Notes: generated by a model not told the origin, from the letters alone. 64,000 bases of DNA from Nocardia aobensis NBRC 100429 (GCF_000308375.1 NZ_BAFQ01000142.1:46606-110605); one strand, 5' to 3'. Positions 46,294-54,767 are shown, counted from the first letter of the stretch. Made by a program: numbers and translations.

Positions 46294-46754
46294 AACAATC
46301 CCAATCCCTCTCGGACGCGCTCGACGTCCTCGGCGGTTCCCATCAGTTCGAAGCGATACAGGTACGGCACCCCGCAATTGCGCGAGATCACCTCTCCCGC
46401 ATAGCAATACGTATCGCCGAAGTTCGTGTTGCCGGCCGCGATCACCCCGCGCAACAGCGCACGATTATGCGGATCGTTGAGGAATTTCGCCACCTGCCTG
46501 GGGACGAATTCCTTGTCCGAACGCCCGGCTGCTCCCTCGCCGCGCTGCGCGTCGAACACATGCCGGCCGCCACCGTAGGTGGGGCAGATCAGCACATAGG
46601 GCGTGTCGACGCGCAGCGAATCGGCGGTGTGGAGCGGAATGCGAACGGCCGGCAAACCCAGCCGTTCGACGAAGCGGTGCGTGTTCTCCGAAGCGCTCGA
46701 GAAGTAGACCAGAGCGGGCGTCGATTGGGTCCCTTCCCCGGACAACCCAGCCAT
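46251..46754 (-). CDS. nrdI: Ribonucleotide reductase flavodoxin-like activator
   Basis: 167 residues from ATG 46754, with GGGAG 6 bases upstream; a GTG at 46772 would add six residues. The flavodoxin-like FMN site is visible: [34 protein letters not shown] and [21 protein letters not shown]. NrdI supplies oxidant to assemble the Mn2-tyrosyl radical cofactor of NrdF. Between nrdH and nrdE, the classic order of class Ib operons. Confidence 0.97.
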   Translation of the reverse strand: MAGLSGEGTQSTPALVYFSSASENTHRFVERLGLPAVRIPLHTADSLRVDTPYVLICPTYGGGRHVFDAQRGEGAAGRSDKEFVPRQVAKFLNDPHNRALLRGVIAAGNTNFGDTYCYAGEVISRNCGVPYLYRFELMGTAEDVERVREGLGLFWQRQQHRPERRPA

Positions 46755-46799
46755 CCCACTCTCCCTTCCCACGTCGGACGAACGGGCGACCGAAGCGGA

Positions 46800-47033
46800 T
46801 CAGGCCGCGGCGGTCACCAGGGACTTGATGCGGTCCGGACGGAAACCGGACCAGTGCTCGTCGCCGGCGACGACGACGGGGGCCTGCAGATATCCCAGCG
46901 CCATCACATAGTCGCGGGCCTCGGGGTTCTCGGAGATATCGACGATGTCGTACTCCACACCGGCCTTGTCGAGCGCGCGGTAGGTGGCGTTGCACTGGAC
47001 ACAAGCGGGCTTGGTGTAGACCGTGATACTCAT
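46800..47033 (-). CDS. nrdH: NrdH redoxin (glutaredoxin-like)
   Basis: 77 residues. The redox site is CVQC (residues 11-14) in VYTKPACVQCNATYRALDKAG, and the thioredoxin-fold end SGFRPDRIKSL is typical of NrdH. It reduces the C-terminal Cys pair of NrdE with electrons from thioredoxin reductase. First gene of nrdHIE, with a leader of about 180 bases after the NrdR-type box. Confidence 0.97.
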   Translation of the reverse strand: MSITVYTKPACVQCNATYRALDKAGVEYDIVDISENPEARDYVMALGYLQAPVVVAGDEHWSGFRPDRIKSLVTAAA

Positions 47034-47212
47034 GGGTGACCCTCTCTCCTTGCCTTATCCGATGCAGCCTTGAATCGGTACGCCATCTGCTGTGAGCATC
47101 CGTACTGAGCACGATCCATCTGGTACTGCGCAAACCCCTGGAAGATGGAGCAGTAGGGGCAATCACGCTGCGGCGATCGGCTCGGAATCCGTCTCCCCTT
47201 CCAGTGCCGTAG

Positions 47213-47259
47213 ACACTACACCTAGTGGCCGACAGATTCCTACAACACGACATGTTGCG
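47213..47259 (-). promoter_or_regulatory. NrdR box and degenerate second box upstream of nrdHIE
   Basis: ACACTACACCTAGTGG (47213-47228) differs from the nrdF box 1 at only two central positions. A weaker partner AACACGACATGTTGCG (47244-47259) has its centre 31 bases further upstream. They lie about 180-226 bases before nrdH. The gap 47034-47512 holds these boxes, a leader with a possible CCATCT/AGATGG stem (about 47117-47147) and no visible gene. Confidence 0.75.
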
Positions 47260-47512
47260 AACCACAAAGATGAAATTCGGCGGCCGTAAGTACCAGGACA
47301 GTCAATTCGCAACCCGACACGACAGTGGCGCAGATCACGATTTCATGTCGCAGCTCTCTCCCAGCAAACCCAATGCCACCTCTGGTCACACCGGTCACAC
47401 CGACCTCAGCAGGCGCGTTCGTGCACACCCGAAACGGCCGAATGCCGCGCCCGCCCGAGGGGACGAACGCGGCATTCCGCCACCTACTCCGGCGTGTCGC
47501 AGCCGGACCGGA

Positions 47513-47635
47513 TCAGCCCTGGCGAGCCTTGAACCGCGGCTCCTTCTTGTTGATCACATAGGTCTTGCCACGGCGTCGCACCACCTGGGCGCCCGGCTTG
47601 TCCTTCAGCGAACGCAGCGAGTTCCGCACCTTCAT
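47513..47635 (-). CDS. rpmJ: Ribosomal protein L36, Cys-less (zinc-independent) form
   Basis: 40 residues: starts [20 protein letters not shown] and ends [12 protein letters not shown]. It is the type B / YkgO-like L36, which has none of the C-x2-C...C-H zinc ligands of normal L36. AGGAGG lies 5 bases before ATG 47635. In many bacteria such zinc-free paralogues are kept off by Zur and made when zinc is low, sparing zinc in ribosomes. A Zur-type palindrome lies just upstream (47649-47663), which fits this. Confidence 0.95.
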   Translation of the reverse strand: MKVRNSLRSLKDKPGAQVVRRRGKTYVINKKEPRFKARQG

Positions 47636-47648
47636 GACGACCTCCTAT

Positions 47649-47663
47649 TGGAAATGGTTTTCA
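47649..47663 (-). promoter_or_regulatory. Zur-type operator upstream of the Cys-less rpmJ
   Basis: TGAAAACCATTTCCA on the minus strand (47663-47649), an imperfect dyad of the GAAAA-N3-TTTTC kind seen in actinobacterial Zur/Fur-family sites. It lies 14 bases upstream of the ATG and next to a TATAGGAT -10-like sequence, where a bound repressor would block transcription. Confidence 0.7.
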
Positions 47664-47742
47664 TATCCTATAGCGCCGTGAGACGCGGCCGTTAGGACGC
47701 CCGTCACGTCACGCCCCACCGATGACCGGGCTCAACGCCACA

Positions 47743-47772
47743 GAGGGGCCGCACCGCCGGGTGCGACCCCTC
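47743..47772 (-). terminator. Hairpin terminator after the FMN reductase gene
   Basis: Arms GAGGGGCCGCACC (47743-47755) and GGTGCGACCCCTC (47760-47772), 13 bp with one mismatch and a 4-base loop, 30 bases beyond the stop of the minus-strand reductase gene and before rpmJ. Confidence 0.75.
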
Positions 47773-47801
47773 GAAAGCTCGAGCCGGTTACCGTCTCACA
47801 C

Positions 47802-48365
47802 TCAGGCGTTGACCGATTCCCGCGCGGCGACCAGTTCGGTGATCGCGGCGGCGAGCTGGGTCAGAGCCTCGGCGTCCTCGCGCGGATGGGCCTCGCCGAA
47901 GCGCTGGCCGATGGTGCCGAAGTGCAGGTGCGCGCTCTCCACGACGGTGCCGCCGGCCACGCCGACCGCCTTCACCGTGTCACCGTGCGCCCACTTCGCG
48001 GCGTTCTGGCTGATCGAGGCGCTGATCACGGCGACCGGCTTGGCCTTGATCGAACCCGCGCCGTAGGGACGCGAGGCCCAGTCGATGGCGTTCTTGAGCA
48101 CGGCCGGAATCGTGCCGTTGTATTCGGGCACGAACAGCACCAGCGCGTCGGCCGCGGCGACGGCGTCACGCAGCGCCTGCGCCGGCGCGGGCACCTGACC
48201 CGGTACGTCGATGTCCTCGTTGTAGAAAGGAATATTGCCGAGACCGTCGTAGATATCGACCTCGACACCTTCCGGTGCGGTCTGGGCGGCGGCCTCGGCC
48301 AGCTGCCGGTTGATCGAACCGGCACGCAAGCTGCCGACGAGAGCCAGAATGCGAGTCTGTGACAT
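47802..48365 (-). CDS. NADPH-dependent FMN reductase family protein
   Basis: 187 residues from ATG 48365, with AAGGAG close upstream; a GTG at 48371 is in frame. Flavodoxin-like fold with the FMN-phosphate loop LALVGSLRAGSINRQLAEAA and the FVPEYNGTIPAVLKNAIDW block typical of YieF/ChrR/azoreductase relatives. It would reduce FMN or quinones with NADPH. Divergent from a TetR gene; the pair matches Rv3054c-Rv3055 in M. tuberculosis. Confidence 0.92.
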   Translation of the reverse strand: MSQTRILALVGSLRAGSINRQLAEAAAQTAPEGVEVDIYDGLGNIPFYNEDIDVPGQVPAPAQALRDAVAAADALVLFVPEYNGTIPAVLKNAIDWASRPYGAGSIKAKPVAVISASISQNAAKWAHGDTVKAVGVAGGTVVESAHLHFGTIGQRFGEAHPREDAEALTQLAAAITELVAARESVNA

Positions 48366-48420
48366 GATCACTCCTTGTGCGGTGGGGCGGCGGTGGCTTC
48401 CGCTTTCACGACACGTTAAC

Positions 48421-48434
48421 CGGACTACGGTCCG
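48421..48434. promoter_or_regulatory. Small palindrome in the FMN-reductase/TetR gap
   Basis: CGGAC-TACG-GTCCG with perfect 5-bp arms, between the reductase start (48365) and the TetR start (48467). A candidate operator for the TetR product; short, so tentative. Confidence 0.4.
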
Positions 48435-48466
48435 CTTTCATTCCCGGGTCATGGGGTAACCGAACT

Positions 48467-49201
48467 GTGAACTGCGACACTCCGGATTCGCCATCGTCGA
48501 ATTCGTCCCATTCGTCCGATCCGCACGCCTCGGATCCGGTCTTCGCCGCCGCGCCGCGTCCCGGCATGCTGCCGCTGGAGGCCGTGGCCATCGAACTGCC
48601 GCCGTCCGCGATCACCACCGCGCTGCCGGTAGCCGAACACTCCGAGCGCAGCGATGCCGTGCGCAACCGGCAACTGCTGCTCGACGCCGCCGAGGAACTC
48701 GTCCGCGAATTCGGCGCGGACGGCGTCACGATGGACGCGGTCGCCAAACGCGCGGGCGTCGGCAAGGGCACCGTGTTCCGGCGATTCGGCAATCGCTCCG
48801 GTCTCATGCTGGCGCTGCTCGACCAGTCCGAGCAGAAACTGCAGGCGGCGTTCATGTTCGGCCCGCCGCCGCTGGGTCCGGGCGCCCCGCCGCTGCAGCG
48901 GCTGATCGCCTACGGACGCGCCCGTCTGGCCGGGATCGAGGTGGAGGGCGAAATGCGCCGCGCCGCCGACGAATCCGGCCGCTACGCGAGCGCCCCGTAC
49001 AACATCTCGAAAACCCATGTCTCGCTGCTGCTTCGGCAGCTCGAGGTGGGCGGCGATATCGCGCTGACGGCCGACACACTGCTGGCCATCCTCGACGCCG
49101 GCCTGGTGCTGCATCAGCTGCGGGTTCTGGGGTATCGGCCCGAACAGATCGCCGACCACTGGGAAAACGTGGTGCGCGCACTCGTGGCGCCCGCCCAGTA
49201 G
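48467..49201 (+). CDS. TetR-family transcriptional regulator
   Basis: 244 residues from GTG 48467. A long Ser/Asp/Pro-rich N-terminal tail (about 60 residues) precedes the DNA-binding domain RNRQLLLDAAEELVREFGADGVTMDAVAKRAGVGKGTVFRRFGNRSGL (helices 1-4). The C-terminal domain contains YNISKTHVSLLLRQLEVGGD. The start may be internal, for example an ATG before LPLEAVAIE, which would remove the tail. Divergent from the FMN reductase gene. nadE follows 9 bases later, so the two may share a message. Confidence 0.9.
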   Translation: MNCDTPDSPSSNSSHSSDPHASDPVFAAAPRPGMLPLEAVAIELPPSAITTALPVAEHSERSDAVRNRQLLLDAAEELVREFGADGVTMDAVAKRAGVGKGTVFRRFGNRSGLMLALLDQSEQKLQAAFMFGPPPLGPGAPPLQRLIAYGRARLAGIEVEGEMRRAADESGRYASAPYNISKTHVSLLLRQLEVGGDIALTADTLLAILDAGLVLHQLRVLGYRPEQIADHWENVVRALVAPAQ

Positions 49202-49210
49202 AGTGGCCCC

Positions 49211-50056
49211 ATGGGGAACCTGCGCGAACAGATCATCGCCGAATTGGGCGTCGCGGCCGGGATCGAGCCGAAGGTCGAGGTGCGACGCCGCGTCGAATTC
49301 CTGGCCGACTATCTGAGTTCCACGCCGGCAACGGGTTTCGTTCTCGGCATCAGCGGTGGTCAGGACAGCACGCTGACCGGCAAACTGTGCCAGCTGGCGG
49401 CCGAGGAGCTGCGGGCCCGGGGCCGGGAAGCCACCTTCGTCGCGGTCCGGCTCCCGTACGGCAGCCAGGCCGACGCCGAAGATGCCGAGGTGGCACTGGA
49501 TTTCATCCGGCCCGATCGCTCGGTCGAGGTCAACGTGAAACCGGGCGCCGACGCGGTGGCGGCCGCCACCGCCGAGGGTGTACGTGAGCTGCTCGGCGAT
49601 CAGGCCCAGTTGCGCGATTTCGTTCGCGGCAACATCAAGGCCCGCGAGCGCATGGTGATCCAGTACGCGGTTGCCGGACAGCTGAATCTGCTGGTCGTGG
49701 GTACCGACCACGCCGCCGAAGCGGTGACGGGGTTCTTCACCAAGTACGGCGACGGTGGTGTGGACATCACTCCGCTGACCGGCCTGACCAAGCGGCAGGG
49801 AGCGGCGCTGCTGCAAGAGCTGGGCGCGCCGCCGCGGCTGTGGCAGAAGGTCCCGACCGCCGACCTCGAAGACGACCGCCCGGCCCTGCCGGACGAAGAG
49901 GCGCTGGGGCTGAAATACAGCCAGATCGACGACTACCTCGAGGGTAAGGACATCTCACCGGAGGTCGCCGAGCGCGTCGAGGAGATCTACCGCAACACCC
50001 GGCACAAGCGCGCCGTTCCGGTGTCGCCGCTGGACACGTGGTGGCAAGAGAGCTGA
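49211..50056 (+). CDS. nadE: NH3-dependent NAD+ synthetase
   Basis: 281 residues, the size of the ammonia-dependent enzymes (E. coli/B. subtilis type). P-loop pyrophosphatase motif [15 protein letters not shown], then [21 protein letters not shown] and [28 protein letters not shown], which bind deamido-NAD and ATP. There is no N-terminal glutaminase domain. It converts nicotinic acid adenine dinucleotide to NAD+. M. tuberculosis has the long glutamine-dependent form, so this gene marks a difference. Convergent with moaD. Confidence 0.96.
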   Translation: MGNLREQIIAELGVAAGIEPKVEVRRRVEFLADYLSSTPATGFVLGISGGQDSTLTGKLCQLAAEELRARGREATFVAVRLPYGSQADAEDAEVALDFIRPDRSVEVNVKPGADAVAAATAEGVRELLGDQAQLRDFVRGNIKARERMVIQYAVAGQLNLLVVGTDHAAEAVTGFFTKYGDGGVDITPLTGLTKRQGAALLQELGAPPRLWQKVPTADLEDDRPALPDEEALGLKYSQIDDYLEGKDISPEVAERVEEIYRNTRHKRAVPVSPLDTWWQES

Positions 50057-50063
50057 TCCGGCG

Positions 50064-50306
50064 TCAGCCGCCCGCGAACGGCGGTAGTACGTCGACGCGG
50101 GCGGTCAGGCGCGTGCTGTCGTCGCGGGTGAGTTCCTCGCCGACGAGGTAGGCGCAGACCTTCAGCATCGGATCCAGGTCGGCGCCGTAGGCCGAGCGCA
50201 ATGCGGAGCGCAGATCACCGACCGTTGCCGACTCGGGCAGGTCGAGATGTTCGCTGGATTTGCCGACCGCGTCGGCGATCGCGGCGAAATATCTGACCTC
50301 AACCAC
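50064..50306 (-). CDS. moaD: Molybdopterin synthase small subunit (MoaD/ThiS-like)
   Basis: 80 residues. Ubiquitin-like beta-grasp: [35 protein letters not shown] start, and the C-terminal tail PPFAGG with the Gly-Gly that becomes the thiocarboxylate. It is the sulfur donor to MoaE in molybdopterin synthesis. Overlaps the end of moaA by 8 bases on the same strand. Confidence 0.93.
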   Translation of the reverse strand: MVEVRYFAAIADAVGKSSEHLDLPESATVGDLRSALRSAYGADLDPMLKVCAYLVGEELTRDDSTRLTARVDVLPPFAGG

Positions 50307-51357
50307 CGATGGCTCCCATCGTGCGTTCCGGGGGGACGAAATCGGCGGCGTCGATGCCGTGCCCGGCCCACTTGTTCCACATCGCGCCGCGCCACAGCTG
50401 CGCCAGGTCGTCGTCGCTCGCGCCGGCGCGCAGCAGTGAACGCAGATCGTATTCCTGGTCGCTGAACAGGCAGGATCGGATCATGCCGTCGGCGGTCAGG
50501 CGGGTGCGGTCGCAGTCGCCGCAGAATCGGCGGGTGACCGAGGCGATGATGCCGACCGTGGCCGGACCGCCGTTCACCAGCCAGGTCTCCGCCGGCGCGG
50601 ACGGGTCGGCGCGCCCGGCCTCGGTGAGGGCGAAGGCCGTGCCGAGAACGTCGAGCAATTCGGCCGCGGTGACCATGTTGGTCCGCGCCCATTCGTGATC
50701 GGCGTCGAGCGGCATCTCCTCGATGAAGCGCAGTTCGCATCCCTCGTTCAGACACCACCGCAGCAGATCGACCGCACCCGAGAGGGTTTCGCGCATCAGG
50801 ACGGCATTGACCTTGACCGGGTAGAGCCCGGCGGCATGGGCGGCGCGGATGCCGGTCAGCACCGAACCGAGCCGGTCCCGGCGGGTGAGGCGGGCGAATC
50901 CGGCAGGGTCGACGGTATCGAGGGAGATGTTGACCCGGCCGAGTCCCGCGGCCGCCAGCGCGCGAGCGCGATGTTCCAGCCCGACGCCGTTACTGGTCAT
51001 GGCCAGCGGTGTGTCGGGAACGGCGGCATGGCATCCGGCGATGATCTGCTCGAGATCGCGCCGCATCAGCGGCTCGCCGCCGGTGAAGCGCACCTCGCGG
51101 ACACCCAGCCGCCGCACCGCGAGTTCCACCAGCCGCACGATCTCCGTGGCCGAGAGCAATTCGTCGGCCGGAATGGCCGGCAGCCCCTCCTCCGGCATGC
51201 AGTACGTGCAACGCAACGAACACTTTTCGGTGATCGACACGCGCAGATCCCGGGCCGTGCGCCCGAATCTGTCGACGAGCAGGTCCGTGTCGGGCCGTCC
51301 GTCCAGCGAGGGCCGCCCGCCCCGGACGGCGGGAATCCCCATGAGAACGACGGTCAC
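50299..51357 (-). CDS. moaA: GTP 3',8-cyclase (molybdenum cofactor biosynthesis protein A)
   Basis: 352 residues. Radical-SAM motif C-x3-C-x2-C in [19 protein letters not shown]-binding [13 protein letters not shown], and the second [4Fe-4S] site [22 protein letters not shown]. The C-terminus is GAIGG, and the Gly-Gly tail is needed for catalysis. It makes 3',8-cyclo-H2GTP, the first intermediate of Moco. GTG 51357 is the longest start; ATG 51342 is an alternative with no better ribosome site. Divergent from moeA. Confidence 0.96.
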   Translation of the reverse strand: MTVVLMGIPAVRGGRPSLDGRPDTDLLVDRFGRTARDLRVSITEKCSLRCTYCMPEEGLPAIPADELLSATEIVRLVELAVRRLGVREVRFTGGEPLMRRDLEQIIAGCHAAVPDTPLAMTSNGVGLEHRARALAAAGLGRVNISLDTVDPAGFARLTRRDRLGSVLTGIRAAHAAGLYPVKVNAVLMRETLSGAVDLLRWCLNEGCELRFIEEMPLDADHEWARTNMVTAAELLDVLGTAFALTEAGRADPSAPAETWLVNGGPATVGIIASVTRRFCGDCDRTRLTADGMIRSCLFSDQEYDLRSLLRAGASDDDLAQLWRGAMWNKWAGHGIDAADFVPPERTMGAIGG

Positions 51358-51481
51358 TCCTCCATTATGCGGGCCACCCCCACCTCACGTCCCGCAAGTC
51401 ACCACCTGTGAGGTATGCGGGGCTCTGCCCGAAACCCCGCCGGAGCGAAGCGAAGGCCATATACACAGCTAGGCTGACCGT

Positions 51482-52684
51482 ATGAGTCAGCCTGCCAAGA
51501 CTGTGGCTCGGTCCGTCGAGGATCATCGGGAGCGGATCGAACAGTTGCTGCGACCGCTGGCGGCGCGGCAGGTGGAGCAGTTGGCGTTGCACGGGGCGCG
51601 GGGGCGGGTGCTGGCCGAGGATGTGCGGTCGCCGCTGGATCTGCCGGTGTTCCGCAATTCCGGGATGGACGGATATGCGGTCCGGGCGGAGTCGGTGGCG
51701 GTCACGCCTGTGACGCTGCCGGTGGCCGGTGTGGTGGCCGCCGGTCAGGGTGGCCCGGACCGATTGCCGGACGGGGCGGCGGTCAAGGTGATGACGGGTG
51801 CGCCGATTCCGCCGGGCGCCGATTGTGTGGTGCCGGTGGAGGACACCCGCGCCGTCGACGGCGGGGTATCGATCGAACGCGGCCGCAACGCGGGCGATTT
51901 CGTGCGCGAGGCGGGTACCGATATTCGGCGCGGCGAGTTGCTGGTGGCGGCCGGGTCGTCGTTGTCGCCGCATCGGATCGCGGCGCTGGCGGCGGTGGGC
52001 ATCAGCTCGGTGGCGGCGGCGCGGCGGATCCGGGCGGCGGTCCTGACGACGGGCGACGAGCTGGTGTCGGCGGGTGTCGCGTTGCGCCCCGGTCAGATCT
52101 ACAACTCGAACGGCATCGCGCTGGCTGCGGCCTTGGGCGCCAACGGTATCGATGTGGTGGACGTGTCGCACAGCCGTGACGATCCGGGCGAGTTCCGCCG
52201 CAAGTTGTCGGTCGCGACGGCGGCCGCGGATGTGGTGTTCACGTCGGGTGGGGTGTCGCAGGGCGATTTCGAAGTGGTCAAGGAGGTGCTGGCCGATTTC
52301 GGCGGCGAGTTCGGTTCGGTGGCCGTGCAGCCCGGCGGTCCGCAGGGCGTCAGTGTGGTCGACGGGATTCCGATTCTGAGTTTTCCGGGTAATCCGGTGA
52401 GCACGATGGTGTCGTTCGAGGTGTTCGCCCGGCCGATCCTGCGGCAGCTGAGCGGTTTGGCTCCGGTGCCGAATTACGATGTGGCGCTGTTGGATCCGGT
52501 ACGTTCCCCGGCGGGCCGGCGCCAGTTCCTGCGGGGCCGGCGCGAAGGTGCGGGGGTGCGGTCGGTGTCGGGCCCCGGGTCGCATCTGGTGGCGGCCATG
52601 GCCCAGGCCGATGTTCTGATCGAAATTCCGGCCGAGGTCACGTCGGTGGCGGCCGGCTCGCTGGTGAGGGTGCGCGAACTGTGA
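51482..52684 (+). CDS. moeA: Molybdopterin molybdenumtransferase (MoeA)
   Basis: 400 residues. RNSGMDGYAVRAE near the active site, VKVMTGAPIPPGADCVVPVE, TTGDELVSAG, VVFTSGGVSQGDFEVVKEVL and FPGNPVSTMVSFEVF are the standard MoeA blocks. It inserts molybdate into adenylated molybdopterin. TAGGCT at 51470-51475 is a -10-like sequence exactly 7 bases before ATG 51482, with no Shine-Dalgarno, so a leaderless transcript is likely. Overlaps the next gene as GTGA. Confidence 0.96.
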   Translation: MSQPAKTVARSVEDHRERIEQLLRPLAARQVEQLALHGARGRVLAEDVRSPLDLPVFRNSGMDGYAVRAESVAVTPVTLPVAGVVAAGQGGPDRLPDGAAVKVMTGAPIPPGADCVVPVEDTRAVDGGVSIERGRNAGDFVREAGTDIRRGELLVAAGSSLSPHRIAALAAVGISSVAAARRIRAAVLTTGDELVSAGVALRPGQIYNSNGIALAAALGANGIDVVDVSHSRDDPGEFRRKLSVATAAADVVFTSGGVSQGDFEVVKEVLADFGGEFGSVAVQPGGPQGVSVVDGIPILSFPGNPVSTMVSFEVFARPILRQLSGLAPVPNYDVALLDPVRSPAGRRQFLRGRREGAGVRSVSGPGSHLVAAMAQADVLIEIPAEVTSVAAGSLVRVREL

Positions 52685-53790
52685 ACGACCTGCCTGATGC
52701 CGCGGCTTTGTCGCATGTCGATGCGGAAGGCCGGGCGCGCATGGTCGATGTGAGCGCCAAGGCCGAGACGACACGGGTGGCCGTCGCCGCCGGCCTGCTG
52801 CGCACGACGCCCGAGGTGGTGGCGCTGGTGCGCGCGGACGATTTGCCGAAGGCCGATGTGCTGTCGACGGCCCGCATCGCCGGTATCTCCGGGGCGAAGA
52901 AGACCTCGGAGCTGATTCCGCTGTGCCATCAGCTGGCGCTGTCGTCGGTGGATGTGCGCTTCGGTTTCGCCGAATCCGCCATCACCATCGAAGCGCGAGC
53001 GAAGACGAAGGGCCCCACCGGCGTCGAGATGGAGGCGCTCACCGCGGTCGCGATCGCCGGCCTCACGCTGCACGACATGGTGAAGGCGGTGGATCCGGCG
53101 GCCGTCCTGGACGGTGTGCGCCTGCTGACGAAAGACGGTGGTAAGCACGGTCATTGGGAGCGACCGGATAGGCCGCACGCCGCGCCCACGGCGGATACAC
53201 AACACCACGCGCACCGAGCGGCGACCGAGGACCAGCCGGTTCACCGTCACACGGAATCGCCCCGGGGCGCCCACTCCCCTGCTGACCCGCGCCACGCGAC
53301 GCACGCCGGCGAGGGCTCCCGGACCGCGGTCGTGGTCGTCGCCTCGACCGGCGTCGCGGCCGGTACCAGGGTCGACAAAACCGGTCCGGTTCTGACGGAA
53401 TGGCTTGCGGGACTGGGCTTTTCCGTACGCGGCCCGCTGGTCTACGCCGATGCCGAGATCGAGGCCGGCCTGCGCGACGCACTCGACGGCACGCCGGGAC
53501 TGGTGATCACCACCGGCGGCACCGGCGCCTCGCCCTCCGATGCCACTCCGGAGGCGACGCTGGCGGTACTGGATCGGGAATTGCCGGGCGTGGCCGAGCT
53601 GATCCGCCAGCGCGGCACGGCCGCGTTTCCGTTGGCCGCCTTGAGCCGTGGCGTCGCCGGCCTGTCCGGCACTACGGTAATCGTGAATCTGCCCGGTTCA
53701 CCGGGTGGGGTCCGCGACGGGATCGCGGTCCTGGAACCGTTGCTGGATCATCTGCTGGCCCAGGTCGCCGGAGGAGGCCGCCATGAGTGA
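52681..53790 (+). CDS. Bifunctional MoaC / MoaB (MogA-type) fusion protein
   Basis: 369 residues, GTG start overlapping moeA. Residues 1-155 are MoaC (cyclic pyranopterin monophosphate synthase): HVDAEGRARMVDVSAKAETTR, KKTSELIPLCHQLALSSVDV, GPTGVEMEALTAV, MVKAVDP. Residues about 160-212 are a His-rich, disordered linker. Residues about 213-369 are a MoaB/MogA adenylyltransferase: VVVASTGVAAGTRVDKTGP, TTGGTGASPSDATPEATL, NLPGSPGGVRDGIAVL. One polypeptide thus performs an early and a late Moco step. Its last 8 bases overlap moaE. Confidence 0.94.
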   Translation: MNDLPDAAALSHVDAEGRARMVDVSAKAETTRVAVAAGLLRTTPEVVALVRADDLPKADVLSTARIAGISGAKKTSELIPLCHQLALSSVDVRFGFAESAITIEARAKTKGPTGVEMEALTAVAIAGLTLHDMVKAVDPAAVLDGVRLLTKDGGKHGHWERPDRPHAAPTADTQHHAHRAATEDQPVHRHTESPRGAHSPADPRHATHAGEGSRTAVVVVASTGVAAGTRVDKTGPVLTEWLAGLGFSVRGPLVYADAEIEAGLRDALDGTPGLVITTGGTGASPSDATPEATLAVLDRELPGVAELIRQRGTAAFPLAALSRGVAGLSGTTVIVNLPGSPGGVRDGIAVLEPLLDHLLAQVAGGGRHE

Positions 53791-54208
53791 GTACACGCCG
53801 CTCACCCGCATCAGCGATCAGCCGTTGCAGCCCGAGGAGGTCGAGCGCGCGGTCACCGGACCCGAATACGGCGCGGTCGTCGTCTTCACCGGCAAGGTCC
53901 GCGATCACGATGGCGGACAAGCGGTTTCGGCCCTGGAGTATTCGGCCCACCCCGAGGCGGAGAAGTTCTTGGCCCGGGTGTGCGCCGAGGTCGGGAAGTC
54001 CGCCGGCCTGCCGGTCGCGGCGGTGCACCGGGTGGGCGCGCTGACCGTCGGCGATCTGGCGATCACCGTGGCGGTCGCCGCGCCGCACCGCCGCGAGGCC
54101 TTCGAGACGTGCGCGGAATTGGTCGACCGCATCAAGCACGAGGTGCCGATCTGGAAGCGCCAGCTGTTCGCCGACGGCATGTCCGAGTGGGTCAACGCCT
54201 GCGGCTAG
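53783..54208 (+). CDS. moaE: Molybdopterin synthase catalytic subunit
   Basis: 141 residues from ATG 53783, with GGAGGAGG upstream. FTGKVRDHDGGQAVSALEYSAHPEAEK, VAAVHRVGALTVGDLAITVAVAAPHR and the substrate-site Lys cluster HEVPIWKRQLFADG are the MoaE signature. With MoaD it inserts two sulfurs into precursor Z. Last gene of moeA-moaCB-moaE; 10 bases separate it from the convergent MarR gene. Confidence 0.96.
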   Translation: MSEYTPLTRISDQPLQPEEVERAVTGPEYGAVVVFTGKVRDHDGGQAVSALEYSAHPEAEKFLARVCAEVGKSAGLPVAAVHRVGALTVGDLAITVAVAAPHRREAFETCAELVDRIKHEVPIWKRQLFADGMSEWVNACG

Positions 54209-54218
54209 GCCGGCGCAG

Positions 54219-54680
54219 TCAGCGTGCTTCCCGGCCGGGGTTCGCCTCGGCGGCGGGCGCGGTCTCGGTGAGATTCGCTTCGATGCGGCGCAGCGCCCGG
54301 AAGAGCGCTGCGCGTTCGGCGGCGCTGAACGATATCAGCGCCCGTTCGGTCAGCCGCGCACTCTCGGCTTCGATCTCGTGCTCCAGGTCGCGCCCGCGCG
54401 CGGTCAGGTGCAGACGGACCAGTCGGCGGTCGGTGGGATGCGGTTCGCGCCGGACCAGGCCGGCCGCTTCCATCCGGGTGGTCGCCCGGGTGACCGTGGG
54501 CGTCGCCAGCCCGAGTCGTTTGGCCACCTGACCGGGCGTCAGACCGTCTTCCTGCCAGAGCTGTCGCAGGATGAACTGCTGACCCTCGTACACACCGTGC
54601 CGGGCATAGGCGGCGGCCGCCGCCACGGCGAGGGCGTGTTTGGTGGACCAGAACGCGGTCTGGAAGTCGTCGTCGGTCAT
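54219..54680 (-). CDS. MarR-family transcriptional regulator
   Basis: 153 residues. Winged-helix block: YEGQQFILRQLWQEDGLTPGQVAKRLGLATPTVTRATTRMEAAGLVRREP with the wing PTDRRLVRLHLTARGRDL. Divergent from an LLM-class oxidoreductase, with palindromic elements in the 87-base gap, so it very likely controls that gene. The inducer is unknown. Confidence 0.92.
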   Translation of the reverse strand: MTDDDFQTAFWSTKHALAVAAAAAYARHGVYEGQQFILRQLWQEDGLTPGQVAKRLGLATPTVTRATTRMEAAGLVRREPHPTDRRLVRLHLTARGRDLEHEIEAESARLTERALISFSAAERAALFRALRRIEANLTETAPAAEANPGREAR

Positions 54681-54701
54681 GGTGTGTTCAGCGTAGAGGT
54701 A

Positions 54702-54746
54702 TTGTTTTCGTTAGCCGACTCACGTTATAGTCGTTGTCCGGCTAAC
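54702..54746 (+). promoter_or_regulatory. Promoter and MarR-type operator of the LLM oxidoreductase gene
   Basis: -35-like TTGTTT (54702-54707) and -10 TATAGT (54726-54731), 18 bases apart. GTTAGCCG (54710-54717) and CGGCTAAC (54739-54746) are perfect inverted 8-bp arms that bracket the -10 box; GTTGT/ACAAC arms also occur at about 54734-54750. The arms lie where a repressor would block the polymerase. Confidence 0.6.
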
Positions 54747-54767
54747 AACATTGAACGGAAGACATAC

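Noticed and set aside
47034..47212. Cobalamin riboswitch in the nrdH leader
   Set aside because: The leader has GGGG/CCCC pairings, but I could not find the conserved B12-box core (such as AGCCAGGAGACCTGCC); class Ib reductases are also not usually controlled this way.
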